Counted from the first letter of the stretch, positions 35,434 through 45,336 are shown. The stretch is 64,000 nucleotides of DNA from Alphaproteobacteria bacterium (GCA_018830285.1 JAHJSB010000055.1:62001-126000), one strand, 5' to 3'. Notes: a model not told the origin generated them from the sequence alone. Numbers and translations are program-made.

Positions 35434-36168
35434 TTACATGTCCTTCACAGGCTTTAGGCGGCGCTTGGTCTGGTGGTCCTCGGCCTTGTCGCCGGTCACT
35501 TTCTGGCCCTTCATGTAATGGCGCTGCCAGCGTTCCTTCATCGCCTTCTCCTCGCCTGTGGCGAGGCGCGTATTGAAGTCAGACCGGCTCGCCACCCAGG
35601 CGTCATATTCCTTTACCAGCTCGGGATTCGTCTTCATCGATTTCCGTTCCGGGGTGATCTCTTCCAGCTTCCTGTGCTCCATCAGCGTGATGAAGCAGAA
35701 CGGCTCGCCCTTGCGGAAAATCACTTCGCCGGGCCGCGTCATCGCCCAGTTCATCGTGAACGGGAAAGGCAGCCAGTCGGTCTCCACCAGGCCGGTCAGC
35801 GGCGCGATGCCGTCGCGCGGCCAGTTCGGCGCGCCCGTCGCCCACACGCCCCAGCCGGGCGGGGTGCGGAACAGGTGGCCAGTATGGAAAGTGACGATGC
35901 CGCGCATGAAATGGCTGTCGGCAAAGCTGGCAATCGCATTCGGGTCGCCGGTCGTCTTGAAGCTGATGTCTTCCTTCAGCGGCCCGCCATTCCACGTGAT
36001 CTTGATATCCATCGGGCAGAGGATTTCCCAGCCGGTGGAATTGGCCATGGTCAGCGGCAGGCAGCGATAGGGGTGGCGGTCCGGGAACGCATCCATCCAT
36101 GCGCGCTGACTGCGGCCCGGCACGATCTCGGGGGCGGTGTCGTGTATCTTGTAGCATTCGAGGCGCAT
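35434..36168 (-). CDS. DUF6065-like protein
   Basis: A soluble protein of 244 residues. The N-terminal part (RAWMDAFPDRHPYRCLPLTMANSTGWEIL) and the central FHTGHLFRTPPGWGVWATGAPNWP segment fit the DUF6065 pattern. The C-terminal 60 residues are highly charged. Relatives occur near natural-product and glycan genes, but no activity is known. It is divergent from the ProXp-like gene with 59 bp between starts. Confidence 0.65.
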   Translation of the reverse strand: MRLECYKIHDTAPEIVPGRSQRAWMDAFPDRHPYRCLPLTMANSTGWEILCPMDIKITWNGGPLKEDISFKTTGDPNAIASFADSHFMRGIVTFHTGHLFRTPPGWGVWATGAPNWPRDGIAPLTGLVETDWLPFPFTMNWAMTRPGEVIFRKGEPFCFITLMEHRKLEEITPERKSMKTNPELVKEYDAWVASRSDFNTRLATGEEKAMKERWQRHYMKGQKVTGDKAEDHQTKRRLKPVKDM

Positions 36169-36227
36169 GGGGATAAATCTCTCCGGAAGGCTTGACGCTG
36201 TGGCCAAGTCTTGGCCCAAAGTGCCCG

Positions 36228-36728
36228 ATGACCGCAAGCCCTGAAGACCTGTTCGCCCGTCTCGATGCCCTCGGCATTGCCCACCAGACGCACCAGCATG
36301 CGCCCGTGTTCACGGTGGATGAGAGCACAGGCCTGAAGGCCGCCCTGCCCGGCGGGCATACCAAGAACCTGTTCCTGAAGGACAAGGACGGCGCCTATGT
36401 CCTCATCTCCGCCGAGGCGCATACGCAGGTCCGGCTCAACCAGCTGCACCGCCAAATCGGCACGAAGCGCCTCTCCTTCGGCTCGCCTGAGGCACTGCTG
36501 GAGCTGCTCGGCGTCACGCCCGGCTCGGTCACGGCCTTTGCCCTGATGAACGATACCGGCGGAAAGGTCCGTTTCCTCGTCGATGCAGCGCTTCTGGCCT
36601 GCGACCCGGTGAATTTCCATCCCCTCGCCAACACCGCGACCACGGCCGTTTCACGCGCGGATTTCGAAACGTTCGTGCTGGCGACCGGCCACGCATTCGA
36701 AACTGTCGATTTTGCTGCGCTCGCATAG
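36228..36728 (+). CDS. ProXp/YbaK-family aminoacyl-tRNA editing protein
   Basis: A protein of 166 residues with the YbaK/ProX fold that hydrolyses wrongly charged tRNA(Pro). [22 protein letters not shown] contains the conserved lysine, and [21 protein letters not shown] is the second half of the pocket. Such free-standing domains (PrdX/ProXp-ala type) usually clear alanyl-tRNA(Pro). The ATG at 36228 is the first in the conserved region. Confidence 0.85.
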   Translation: MTASPEDLFARLDALGIAHQTHQHAPVFTVDESTGLKAALPGGHTKNLFLKDKDGAYVLISAEAHTQVRLNQLHRQIGTKRLSFGSPEALLELLGVTPGSVTAFALMNDTGGKVRFLVDAALLACDPVNFHPLANTATTAVSRADFETFVLATGHAFETVDFAALA

Positions 36729-36731
36729 GAA

Positions 36732-36757
36732 AGGGCCGCCTCCCGAGAGACGGCCCT
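36732..36757. terminator. Hairpin terminator between convergent genes
   Basis: AGGGCCG pairs with CGGCCCT around a 12-base loop, just after the stop of the gene at 36228 and before the end of the leftward TonB receptor gene. On the minus strand the stem is followed by TTTCC, so it mainly fits that direction. Confidence 0.55.
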
Positions 36758-36779
36758 CATATTCAGGCACGCATCGCGC

Positions 36780-39251
36780 CTATTCGAACGTGTAGCTGAA
36801 CCGCACACCGATCGCGCGCGGCGGCGCAACCGTTGTGTAATAGCTGCGCACGAAAACATCGCCGCCGTCATTGTCGCTGACGGTCTGGTTACTGAGACTC
36901 GTGCTGACCACACCGGTTTCTGCAAACTCGTCGAACAGGTTGGTGGCGTACAGGGTCGCTTTCCATGTGTCGGCATCATAGACAACCGACGCGTTTGCAA
37001 GGCCGAAACCATCCAGCGTCAGGCTGTTGCCACGCCCACCGGTACGGGTGAGAATGTCGCCCTGGTACGAATAGCCGAAATTGTAGACCAGCGTCGCATC
37101 CCGGAAAGGTTGCTCATAGCTCGCGAAGATCGCGAACTGGTCCTCGGGCGACCCCGGCAGTCGGTCACCGGAAAGGCCATCCTCGAATGCCGTACCAAAC
37201 CCCGGAGGCGTGATCGTACGGATCAGCGACGGCACATCCGCCGTAAGCTCAGTCTCCGTGTGGCTATAGCTGCCCCTCAGGCTGAACGCACGCGTTGCCT
37301 GCCAGTTGCCGGAGATTTCGAAGCCTTTTGATTCCGCACCATCGGCGTTGATCGTGATCGGAATGTTCGCGTTCACCGTGGCCGAGGAGACCTGTGGATC
37401 TGTCCAGTCGATGAAGTAGACGGCACCGTTCAGGATCAGCGCCCCATCCATGAGCGTGGTCTTGGCACCCAGCTCATAACTGGTCGTCTGGTCTGGGCCG
37501 AACTGGCGTTCGTCGAACTGGGCGACGTCGCCCGCATTTGGACCGAACTGCTGTCCCGGCGCCAAAGCACACGCGCCCTGTGTCGCATCCGGATCATACG
37601 CGTCGCATTCGCCAATGCCGTTTGAAGCGCCAATCCGGTAACCCTCACTAATCGTGAAGTAGACCAAGGCATCATCTGTCAGGTCATACGATGTGTTGAA
37701 CTTGTACAGGAAGCCATCATCCGCCTGGCCAAGCGCAGGATCGAAAGCGAGATTCTGGACTTCATCAATAGTCAAAGGCACGAGCGTGTCATCGAACAGT
37801 GGAAAATCCACCGTGCTCGCCGCTTTTAGCTCGTAGTCGTAATAGCGACCACCGACTGTCACCGTCCAGCGGTCGGTGATGTCGTAACCGACTTCGCCAA
37901 AGAAGGCGGTTTCCGTAAGCTCCTGACGGTCCGTCGAGAAATACTCCAGGTCAGCCGGGTGACCGGTCAGGCCGATAATGTCGTCGAACTCCAAGACATC
38001 AATGGCATACTCACTGTAGCCAGGTGTGAACTCTTTGGAGAAACTGGAGGTTTTGGCCTTGTTGTAATATGCGCCGACAATCCAGTTCAGCGGACCATCC
38101 GTTGTCGAGACAAGGCGAAGCTCCTGATTGAGGAACTCGTCATCATCCTTCTCTCGCGTGAATGACGTGAAGGCCGGGAAAAGCTCGTAGCTATACTCCA
38201 GGGAAATCAGGAGGTCTGTCTGGTCACGCTGGCCGTCCTCGTCATGCTTACCAAAGCCCGTTGCCGACGTGAGCTCGGCAAAGCCGAGGTCTGCGACAAC
38301 TTCGAGGGCCAACAGCTGGTTGCGGCGGAAGTTCGGTTCCGTAACGCGCTTTGCAGACTCATAGTCCCCCGTCGCGATGGTTGAGCGGGCACTGGAAATG
38401 GTGCGGCCTTCAATATCCTGATTCTGGAAATAATAGGTCAGAGTGCCGTCCAGCCAATCGAGCGGCTGCCAACGCGCAGCGATCCGTCCAGAATAAGCCT
38501 CTTCGCCGTCGGCATCATTGATGCCGCGCAGGTTCGCCGAGTCAAAGATATCCGGATTGGATACGCCAATTTCCCGAACGAGGAAGGGATAATCGGTGAA
38601 GCCGGAATCATTCTTGAAGTCGAATGACCCGCGCAACGCGAATTTATCCGTGACCGTCTTGTTGATCGTAAAGCCGGCACCCGTGCTGAGATCATCGGCT
38701 TCGGAATACTGGTACGCTTCAGCGCGGACATTGGCCATGTCGCCATCAAAGCTCGGCCTGTTCGGAATATAGCGGATAGCACCGCCAAGCGTGCCGGCAC
38801 CATACAGCGTACCCTGGGGACCAAGCAGGACTTCGACCCGCTCCAGGTCATTCAGCTTGAGATCAAGAAAGATCGGAATTTCACCAAGATACGTGGCAAC
38901 TGTGCCGCCGCCATCATTGTTGCCATCGCCGGGCCCGATCGGGTCAGCGTTCAGGCCGCGCACAATGATCGGGTTGCCCTGGCGGCCGCCTCGATCCACG
39001 ATATTGATGCCGGGAATGTAGGCCAGCACGTCGGCAAGTTCGCTGAAGCCCTGTTCCTCGATCTGCTGCGAGCCGACGGCCGCGATGTTCAGCGGGATGT
39101 CCTGCACGCTTTCCGCGCGCCGGGTCGCCGTGACAGTGATCGTCTGGGCCCGAAGCTCTGTATCCTCCGCAGCGTCCTGGGCCTGCCCCGCAAACGCGGC
39201 GCTGGCGGCGAGCACGAAAGCGCTTGTCGTCTTCAGAAGTGATGGTTTCAT
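36780..39251 (-). CDS. TonB-dependent outer membrane receptor
   Basis: Outer membrane beta-barrel transporter of 823 residues powered by TonB. A signal peptide (residues 1-24) is followed by a short TonB-box region (QTITVTATRRAESVQDIPLN), a plug domain (ADVLAYIPGINIVDRGGRQGNPIIVRG) and a long barrel ending in an aromatic residue (RFSYTFE). The substrate is unknown. It belongs to the type abundant in sphingomonads and Caulobacterales. ATG at 39251 has GAGGA upstream. It is divergent from a TPR-sulfotransferase gene. Confidence 0.92.
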   Translation of the reverse strand: MKPSLLKTTSAFVLAASAAFAGQAQDAAEDTELRAQTITVTATRRAESVQDIPLNIAAVGSQQIEEQGFSELADVLAYIPGINIVDRGGRQGNPIIVRGLNADPIGPGDGNNDGGGTVATYLGEIPIFLDLKLNDLERVEVLLGPQGTLYGAGTLGGAIRYIPNRPSFDGDMANVRAEAYQYSEADDLSTGAGFTINKTVTDKFALRGSFDFKNDSGFTDYPFLVREIGVSNPDIFDSANLRGINDADGEEAYSGRIAARWQPLDWLDGTLTYYFQNQDIEGRTISSARSTIATGDYESAKRVTEPNFRRNQLLALEVVADLGFAELTSATGFGKHDEDGQRDQTDLLISLEYSYELFPAFTSFTREKDDDEFLNQELRLVSTTDGPLNWIVGAYYNKAKTSSFSKEFTPGYSEYAIDVLEFDDIIGLTGHPADLEYFSTDRQELTETAFFGEVGYDITDRWTVTVGGRYYDYELKAASTVDFPLFDDTLVPLTIDEVQNLAFDPALGQADDGFLYKFNTSYDLTDDALVYFTISEGYRIGASNGIGECDAYDPDATQGACALAPGQQFGPNAGDVAQFDERQFGPDQTTSYELGAKTTLMDGALILNGAVYFIDWTDPQVSSATVNANIPITINADGAESKGFEISGNWQATRAFSLRGSYSHTETELTADVPSLIRTITPPGFGTAFEDGLSGDRLPGSPEDQFAIFASYEQPFRDATLVYNFGYSYQGDILTRTGGRGNSLTLDGFGLANASVVYDADTWKATLYATNLFDEFAETGVVSTSLSNQTVSDNDGGDVFVRSYYTTVAPPRAIGVRFSYTFE

Positions 39252-39428
39252 TTTGCTTCCTCTATGAATTCGCTGTCCCGCCTCACACATTCTATTGTGT
39301 GTCGTACGCAGCAATTCGCAAGTTCCCACGCCACCGGACTTCTCTTTTTTCACAAGCCGCGTCAAAATGGGCACACGGGGCGCGACGCGCCCGAAATAAG
39401 GACAGAACTGCTGAAAAATACACCCCGC

Positions 39429-41021
39429 ATGACCGATCAGAGCCCGCGTCTTGTCAGGGCCGCGAGATTCCTTTCCGAAAAAGACTACAAATCCGCCCAC
39501 GCACTTTGTCTCGAGGAGCTGAAAACCGACCCGGGCTCGGCGCAGGCGTTCTACCTGCTTGGCATTCTTACCGCTGATCATGCCAATCATGCCAAGGCTG
39601 TCGAACTGTTGGAGCGCGCCACAGCACTCAATGCCCGCCATGCCGGGGCTTTTGCACAGCTGGCCCGCAACCAAATCGCCCGGCTCAATCGCGACGCTGC
39701 GCTCAAGGCCGCTGACATGTCTGCAGCACTCGATCCGTCGGATGCTTTCACGCTCGACACATTGGGCGTCGTCTACAGCCGGGCCGGCCTACACACGCGC
39801 GCAGTACCCTTCTACGAGAAGGCGACGCGGCTGGCGCCGGCTTCGGCTGAATTCCATTACAATCACGGCGCAGCGCTCCAGTTCGTCGGCGACATGGAGG
39901 CGGCGCGCGCGGCCTTTCGAAAATGCCTCGAAATCGACCCGCTTGAGACGCGAGCCTTATCCTCCATTGTCCAGATCACCCGGCAGACGGAAGGCTCAAA
40001 TTCTGTCCCGACCCTCGAAGCCGCATTCGAGGCGACAAAAGACGACCCGGATGACGCGCTCAGGATTGGCCACGCACTCGCCAAGGCGCACGAGGATATG
40101 GGCAACCCGGCACAAGCGCTTGAATGGCTCCACCGCGCCAAGTCGAAGAAGGGCGCAATTGTCGGCCACGACCTGCCCTCTGACCTCGCCTTGTTCGACG
40201 CGGCACGCACCACACCTGCCCTGCTTCGGGGGATGTCCGGATACAAATCCGCCACGCCCATTTTTATCGTCGGCATGCCCCGCACCGGCACGACGCTGGT
40301 CGACCGCATCCTGTCGAGCCACAGTAAAATCACCTCCGCGGGCGAACTGTCGGATTTCGGCCTTTGCCTGAAACGCCAAGCCGCGACACCGTCAAACTTC
40401 GTGCTCGACCCGGAAACCCTCTTGGCTGCCGAGAAGGTCGATCTTGCGGCGCTTGGACAAGCCTACATGGAAAGTGTGACCAGTACCCAGGACGTCGCTG
40501 GCCGGTTCATCGACAAGATGCCCCTCAATGCATTCTACAGTGCGGTCATCCTTGCGGCGCTGCCCAACGCACGAATCATCTGCCTGCGACGCCATCCGGC
40601 CGACACGGTGCTCAGCAATTATCGACAGATGTTTGCGACGAGCTTTTCCTATTACAATTATGCCTACAGCCTCGAAGCGACGGCGAAGTACTATGTTGCT
40701 TTCGATCGCATGATATCTGAATTTTCCCGCTCGCTGCCCAGGGATCGCTTCTGCGAAGTTCACTATGAGCGCGTGGTGAGTGATATCGAAGGCGAAACCC
40801 GGCGGCTGCTCGACTTTTGCAGCCTGCCATTCGAAGCGGCCTGCCTCGATTTTCACGAAAATACCGCCCCGGTCGCCACGGCAAGTTCCGCGCAAGTGCG
40901 CCAGCCGCTCTACACAGGCTCGCTTGCCCGCTGGAAGCGCTACGAGCCCGGCCTCAAAGATGCGCTCGACATACTTGAGGCAGCCGGCTGCATTTCCGCC
41001 GGGGAACGCACGATCATTTAG
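39429..41021 (+). CDS. TPR-containing sulfotransferase
   Basis: A protein of 530 residues. The first 240 residues form tetratricopeptide repeats (for example FYLLGILTADHANHAKAVELLERATALN). The second half is a PAPS-dependent sulfotransferase: the 5'-phosphosulfate loop is IFIVGMPRTGTTLVDRIL, and the 3'-phosphate motif is CLRRHPADTVLSNYRQMF. The acceptor is unknown. Such fusion proteins are frequently paired with TonB receptors in related bacteria. The start at 39429 lies just before the TPR part; an in-frame extension upstream is not similar to the family. Confidence 0.88.
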   Translation: MTDQSPRLVRAARFLSEKDYKSAHALCLEELKTDPGSAQAFYLLGILTADHANHAKAVELLERATALNARHAGAFAQLARNQIARLNRDAALKAADMSAALDPSDAFTLDTLGVVYSRAGLHTRAVPFYEKATRLAPASAEFHYNHGAALQFVGDMEAARAAFRKCLEIDPLETRALSSIVQITRQTEGSNSVPTLEAAFEATKDDPDDALRIGHALAKAHEDMGNPAQALEWLHRAKSKKGAIVGHDLPSDLALFDAARTTPALLRGMSGYKSATPIFIVGMPRTGTTLVDRILSSHSKITSAGELSDFGLCLKRQAATPSNFVLDPETLLAAEKVDLAALGQAYMESVTSTQDVAGRFIDKMPLNAFYSAVILAALPNARIICLRRHPADTVLSNYRQMFATSFSYYNYAYSLEATAKYYVAFDRMISEFSRSLPRDRFCEVHYERVVSDIEGETRRLLDFCSLPFEAACLDFHENTAPVATASSAQVRQPLYTGSLARWKRYEPGLKDALDILEAAGCISAGERTII

Positions 41022-41094
41022 CCATGTCAGCTATGGCGCTCGCGCAGATAGCCGTTAGTCTGGCGCCGGAAAACAAAAACCCCGGGGAAGACTC

Positions 41095-42111
41095 ATGAAA
41101 CATCGCCGCCTTGGCAAGAGCGCCATCTACGTATCCGACATCTGCATGGGCACCATGACATTCGGGTCCCAGACCGACGAGGCCGAAGCCTTCCGCATTC
41201 TCGACGAATGCTATGATGCGGGCATCAACTTCTATGACGCGGCCGAGAACTATCCCGTCCCGCCGGATCCGAAATGGGCCGGGCGCACCGAGGAGATCGT
41301 CGGCAAGTGGATGAAAACCAAGGACAGGGACTCCCTTATCATCGCCACCAAGGTCTCCGGACCGTCCCACGGATGGATCAAGTCCTCCCAACGCGCCGGC
41401 ATGACCGCCATGGATCGGCACAACATAACGCGGGCCGTCGAAGCCAGTCTCGAACGGCTTGATACGGATTATATCGACCTCTACCAGACCCACTGGCCTG
41501 ATCACGGCACTGACTTTGACGAAGCCATCGAAACGATGGACGAACTGGTGCGGGCCGGCCTCATCCGCATCGTTGGCTGCAGCAATGAAAATGCCTGGGG
41601 CCTGATGAAGAGCATCGCCACGTCAGAGCGCCTCGGTACCGTGCGTCACCAGACGATCCAGAACAATTTCAGCCTGAACAACCGGCGTTTCGAGGACGAG
41701 CTTGCGAACATCTGCAAGCGCGAGAATGTCAGCCTGATCCCCTATTCGCCGATTGGCGGCGGTGTCCTGTCCGGCAAATATAACGGCGGCGCCACTCCGG
41801 AAGGTGCGCGCTTCTCCAGCTATATCAAGAAGGGCGGGCGCCACACGCTGATGGCCCAGCGCTTCGTCAACGACAAATCCCTCGCCGCCACAGAGCGCTA
41901 CATGGCCATCGCGGCTGAGGCAGGCATGTCACCCGTCACGCTCGCCACGGCCTGGTCGAAGCAGCATGACTTCGTCGCGTCGACCATTGTCGGCGTCAGC
42001 CGGCAGGACCAGCTCGCCCCCATCCTCGCCGCAGCTGACCTCACGCTCTCCGACGCGGTAATGAAGGCCTGCGATGCCGTCTCGAAAGATATCCTCTACC
42101 CGATGGGCTGA
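41095..42111 (+). CDS. Aldo/keto reductase
   Basis: NADPH-dependent (beta/alpha)8-barrel reductase of 338 residues. The catalytic tetrad is visible: Asp and Tyr in FYDAAENYPV, Lys in IIATKVSG and His in LYQTHWPD. IVGVSRQDQL is the coenzyme-binding end segment. It is of the Tas/YajO-like type; the substrate is unknown. It stands alone between the sulfotransferase and ftsK and converges on ftsK. Confidence 0.92.
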   Translation: MKHRRLGKSAIYVSDICMGTMTFGSQTDEAEAFRILDECYDAGINFYDAAENYPVPPDPKWAGRTEEIVGKWMKTKDRDSLIIATKVSGPSHGWIKSSQRAGMTAMDRHNITRAVEASLERLDTDYIDLYQTHWPDHGTDFDEAIETMDELVRAGLIRIVGCSNENAWGLMKSIATSERLGTVRHQTIQNNFSLNNRRFEDELANICKRENVSLIPYSPIGGGVLSGKYNGGATPEGARFSSYIKKGGRHTLMAQRFVNDKSLAATERYMAIAAEAGMSPVTLATAWSKQHDFVASTIVGVSRQDQLAPILAAADLTLSDAVMKACDAVSKDILYPMG

Positions 42112-42122
42112 GCCGCACTGCC

Positions 42123-44588
42123 TCAATCGCTGCTGGGCGCTCCGGTGGCCAACACTTCGCGCCGGCCGGCATGGTTCGGCGCGGAGACGATGCCCTCTTC
42201 CTCAAGCCGGTCGATCAGGCCTGCGGCCTTGTTGTAGCCAACCTTGAGGCGGCGCTGGAGATAGGAGGTCGATGCCCGCTTGTCGCGCACCACGATGGCG
42301 ATCGACTGGGCGAAAAGGTCTTCGTCATCATCGCCGGTCGATGTGCCGAGCATGGCGTCCATCACGGCCGATCCCGTCGAGCCGTCTTCCGGCGCTTCCA
42401 GGATGTCCATGACATAGTCAGGTTCGCCCTGTTCTTTCAGCCAGTCGACCACGGACCCGACTTCCTCATCGGACACGAACGGACCGTGCAGGCGCTGCGA
42501 TTTCTTGCCGGGCGCCTGGTAGAGCAGGTCGCCCATGCCCAGAAGCTGCTCTGCGCCCTGCTCGTTCAGGATAGTGCGCGAGTCGATCTTCGTCGTCACC
42601 ATGTACGAAATCCGCGTCGGGAAGTTCGCCTTGATCGTCCCGGTGATGACGTCCACGGACGGACGCTGCGTTGCGGTGATCAGGTGAATGCCGGCCGCGC
42701 GCGCCATCTGCGCCAGGCGCTGGACGCAGCCCTCGATCTCCTTGCCGGCCACCATCATCAGGTCTGCCATCTCGTCGATGACAACCACAATGTTCGGAAT
42801 ATGATCGACCGGCAGGCTCTCGGTTTCATGGATCGGCTTGCCGCGCTCGTCATACCCGGTCTGGACCTTGCGTACCATCTGCTCACCCGAGGCGCGATAC
42901 TTCGCAGCCTTGTCGTTGAAGCCCGACAAGTTACGCACACCCGCCTTCGACATCAGCTCATAGCGGCCTTCCATTTCGCGCACGGTCCACTGCAGCGCGT
43001 TCACGGCCTTCTTCGGATCGGTCACGACCGGCGCCAGCAGGTGAGGGATGCCTTCATAGATCGACAGTTCGAGCATCTTCGGATCGATCATGATGAAGCG
43101 GCATTGTTCCGGCGTGTGACGATACAGCAGCGACAGGATCATCGCATTGACGCCCACCGACTTGCCCGAGCCCGTCGTGCCGGCGATCAGCAGGTGAGGC
43201 ATCTTGGCAAGGTCGACCACGGTCGGCACGCCGCCAATATCCTCGCCCAGCGCCATGGGCAGGCTGGCACGGGTCGCGACATAGGGCTCCGACTGCAGCA
43301 AAGTGCGCAGGTAGACGGTGTCGCGGTCATCGTTCGGCAATTCGATACCGATCGCATTTTTCCCAGGCACTACCGCCACGCGAGCCGAGACAGCGCTCAT
43401 CGAGCGGGCAATATCGTCGGCCAGCGAGATCACGCGGGAGGATTTCACACCCGGCGCCGGTTCCATTTCGAACAGGGTAATGACCGGACCCGGGCGCACT
43501 TCCTTGATCCGTCCACGAACGCCGAACTCCTTCAACACTTCAGACAGGCGAGCCGCCTTGGCGATCAGCGCTTCCTCGTCGACCGTATCGCCGCGCTCTT
43601 CCGGCATTTGCAGAAGATCAATCGAGGGCAGGCGCGTCGCCTTGTTGCGGCGCTCCGTCTTGGTCACACGCGGAACCGGGGACTTGGCCTTGGGCGCCGG
43701 CTCCGGATTCCTGAACCGCATCGTGCGAACGGGCACCTCGTCCGGCTCGTCGCCATCGTATTCCTCCTCATAGACATCCTCGTCGTCGAAGATTTCTTCC
43801 AGGTCTTCGTCATCCTCGTCATACTCAACCTGCGTCTTTGCCTTTCTGAAGAAGCTGCGCGCTTCACCGGAAAGCTCGTCGTCCCCCTTCACGACACGCG
43901 CGCGGTCCGTGACCTCGGATGGGCGGCGCTTGGGCATCAGGAAACGGCCAACAGATGCGAGCATGCCGGCTGCGCCCCTGGCCTTGCGCGCGGCCCGTAT
44001 ACCGGACGTTGCCGCAGCCTCCTGCAGCAGCTGCGCGTCACCACGCCGGAAGCCCAACGCCGCAAGCGCGGCCCACAAGGCGGCGCCGCCCAGGATGAAG
44101 CCCGCCCACGTGCCGGGCGACGGCAGCAGGAGTGCCTTGAACGGCATTTGGGCATAATGGAACAAGGCGTCTCCCACGACACCGCCCAGGCCGGCGCTCA
44201 ATGGCCAGGATTCCGGCACGGGCCAACCGGCGAAACAGGCGGCAGACAGGGGCACAAAGCACGCACCCAGCAGCCAGCGCCGCACGCTGGGCGCACCGAT
44301 CAGCACCGCCCGCATGGCGCCGCCGATCATCAGCGCGAGACCCGCCGTCCAGCTCGACCAGCCAAAGCCTTGCCGCGCGAAGTCGGAAAATATCGCGCCG
44401 GTATTCCCAAACAGGTTTTGAACGGTTGCGTCCGTCGCGGCATTCCAGCTGGGATCGCTCGGCACGTAGGAGCCCACGCTGCCACACACGAACACGCCCG
44501 CGCCGAAGGCTGCGGCGCCCGTCAGGATCCGCCAGACCGGGTCGCTGGCGCTCGGTGCATCATCGTCAGTATAGGCGTAGTCAGTCAT
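42123..44588 (-). CDS. ftsK: DNA translocase FtsK
   Basis: Septal DNA pump of 821 residues that drives chromosome segregation and activates XerCD at dif. The N-terminal membrane domain has about four hydrophobic helices (to about residue 190), followed by a short acidic linker with the run DEDDEDLEEIFDDEDVYEEEY-like composition. The motor domain has Walker A GTTGSGKSVGVN (about residues 464-475) and Walker B VVIDEMADLMM. The C-terminal gamma domain (STSYLQRRLKVGYNKAAGLIDRLEEEGIV) binds KOPS sequences. The ATG at 44588 is the first methionine before the membrane part. Confidence 0.97.
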   Translation of the reverse strand: MTDYAYTDDDAPSASDPVWRILTGAAAFGAGVFVCGSVGSYVPSDPSWNAATDATVQNLFGNTGAIFSDFARQGFGWSSWTAGLALMIGGAMRAVLIGAPSVRRWLLGACFVPLSAACFAGWPVPESWPLSAGLGGVVGDALFHYAQMPFKALLLPSPGTWAGFILGGAALWAALAALGFRRGDAQLLQEAAATSGIRAARKARGAAGMLASVGRFLMPKRRPSEVTDRARVVKGDDELSGEARSFFRKAKTQVEYDEDDEDLEEIFDDEDVYEEEYDGDEPDEVPVRTMRFRNPEPAPKAKSPVPRVTKTERRNKATRLPSIDLLQMPEERGDTVDEEALIAKAARLSEVLKEFGVRGRIKEVRPGPVITLFEMEPAPGVKSSRVISLADDIARSMSAVSARVAVVPGKNAIGIELPNDDRDTVYLRTLLQSEPYVATRASLPMALGEDIGGVPTVVDLAKMPHLLIAGTTGSGKSVGVNAMILSLLYRHTPEQCRFIMIDPKMLELSIYEGIPHLLAPVVTDPKKAVNALQWTVREMEGRYELMSKAGVRNLSGFNDKAAKYRASGEQMVRKVQTGYDERGKPIHETESLPVDHIPNIVVVIDEMADLMMVAGKEIEGCVQRLAQMARAAGIHLITATQRPSVDVITGTIKANFPTRISYMVTTKIDSRTILNEQGAEQLLGMGDLLYQAPGKKSQRLHGPFVSDEEVGSVVDWLKEQGEPDYVMDILEAPEDGSTGSAVMDAMLGTSTGDDDEDLFAQSIAIVVRDKRASTSYLQRRLKVGYNKAAGLIDRLEEEGIVSAPNHAGRREVLATGAPSSD

Positions 44589-44644
44589 GTGCTGGGGCAA
44601 CTCCGCTTCTCGGAATGGGAAGCCCTCACAGTGCCGGATCAGCC

Positions 44645-44691
44645 TTAACACTGCGCAAACGCACTGCAGGGGATTTCTGTTGCAGTGTTAA
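44645..44691. promoter_or_regulatory. 10-bp inverted repeat upstream of ftsK
   Basis: TTAACACTGC (44645-44654) and GCAGTGTTAA (44682-44691) are exact reverse complements, 27 bases apart. They lie 57-103 bp upstream of the ftsK start in the 271-bp gap to the divergent acidic protein gene. Both arms carry TTAA at the outer end. The rest of the gap shows only a small GGGGG/CCCCC hairpin at about 44800. Confidence 0.45.
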
Positions 44692-44859
44692 CGGATGACG
44701 CCGCCGGTCCGCACCCGGTTCACGGCGCCTCACACATCTAGCCGAAGGGCATGATCTTCCCCTGATTGCCCTATTGCGCCGATTTAATGCACGAAATGGG
44801 GGAACTTCGCCCCCGTAATGACCGTTGCTTGCCCATAATACGTTACCAAGGAGACAAGC

Positions 44860-45309
44860 ATGAAACGCATGATGATCATTCCCGCGACGGCCGCCCTGTT
44901 AACGGGTCTGTCTGCGACCGCCCAGGGTTTTAACGATAGCGCCGACGCGGTTAAGACTTCGGCGCCCGTGCTCTACACAGATGAAGCACCTGAGCTTGAC
45001 GAGATGACCATCGACGAACTGAACGCGCTCCAGCACCAGCGCCTTCATGTTGCTTCCAAAACTACAGTCGAGACCGGCGACACGATGGTTCAGGTCGAAA
45101 CGTCCGCCGAAACGGGCATGGAGACGATGCCATCCGATACGATGGAAAGCGAAACCGCCGCGTCAGTCGTTGCGGGCACTGAAATGAACGCTCAGGACGA
45201 CGTGTCCGACGACGAAACGATGGCTGCGCCCAACACGCCGGATATGACTGCCGATCAGGACGACCCCGTAACGGAAGACGAGATGGAGCCGGATTCGGAG
45301 GAGCAGTAA
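44860..45309 (+). CDS. Acidic exported protein of low complexity
   Basis: A protein of 149 residues. A signal peptide (about 1-23) is followed by a mature chain dominated by Glu, Asp, Thr and Met, with runs such as ETGMETMPSDTMESET, and no cysteines. It is probably unfolded, strongly negatively charged and located in the periplasm, where it might bind cations. AAGGAGA lies before the ATG. A terminator follows. Family unknown. Confidence 0.7.
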   Translation: MKRMMIIPATAALLTGLSATAQGFNDSADAVKTSAPVLYTDEAPELDEMTIDELNALQHQRLHVASKTTVETGDTMVQVETSAETGMETMPSDTMESETAASVVAGTEMNAQDDVSDDETMAAPNTPDMTADQDDPVTEDEMEPDSEEQ

Positions 45310-45336
45310 TCGCGCCGACCCGCTCCCTTTCAAAAA

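Noticed and set aside
39252-39674. Longer version of the TonB receptor reaching into the divergent gene
   Set aside because: The signal peptide with GAGGA upstream begins at 39251. The extra 141 codons lie opposite the TPR coding region and its leader.
42171-44648. An 825-codon open frame antisense to ftsK
   Set aside because: It is in the frame that high-GC genes leave open by codon bias. Its translation is rich in Arg, His and Gln, and it matches nothing, while the other strand encodes complete FtsK.
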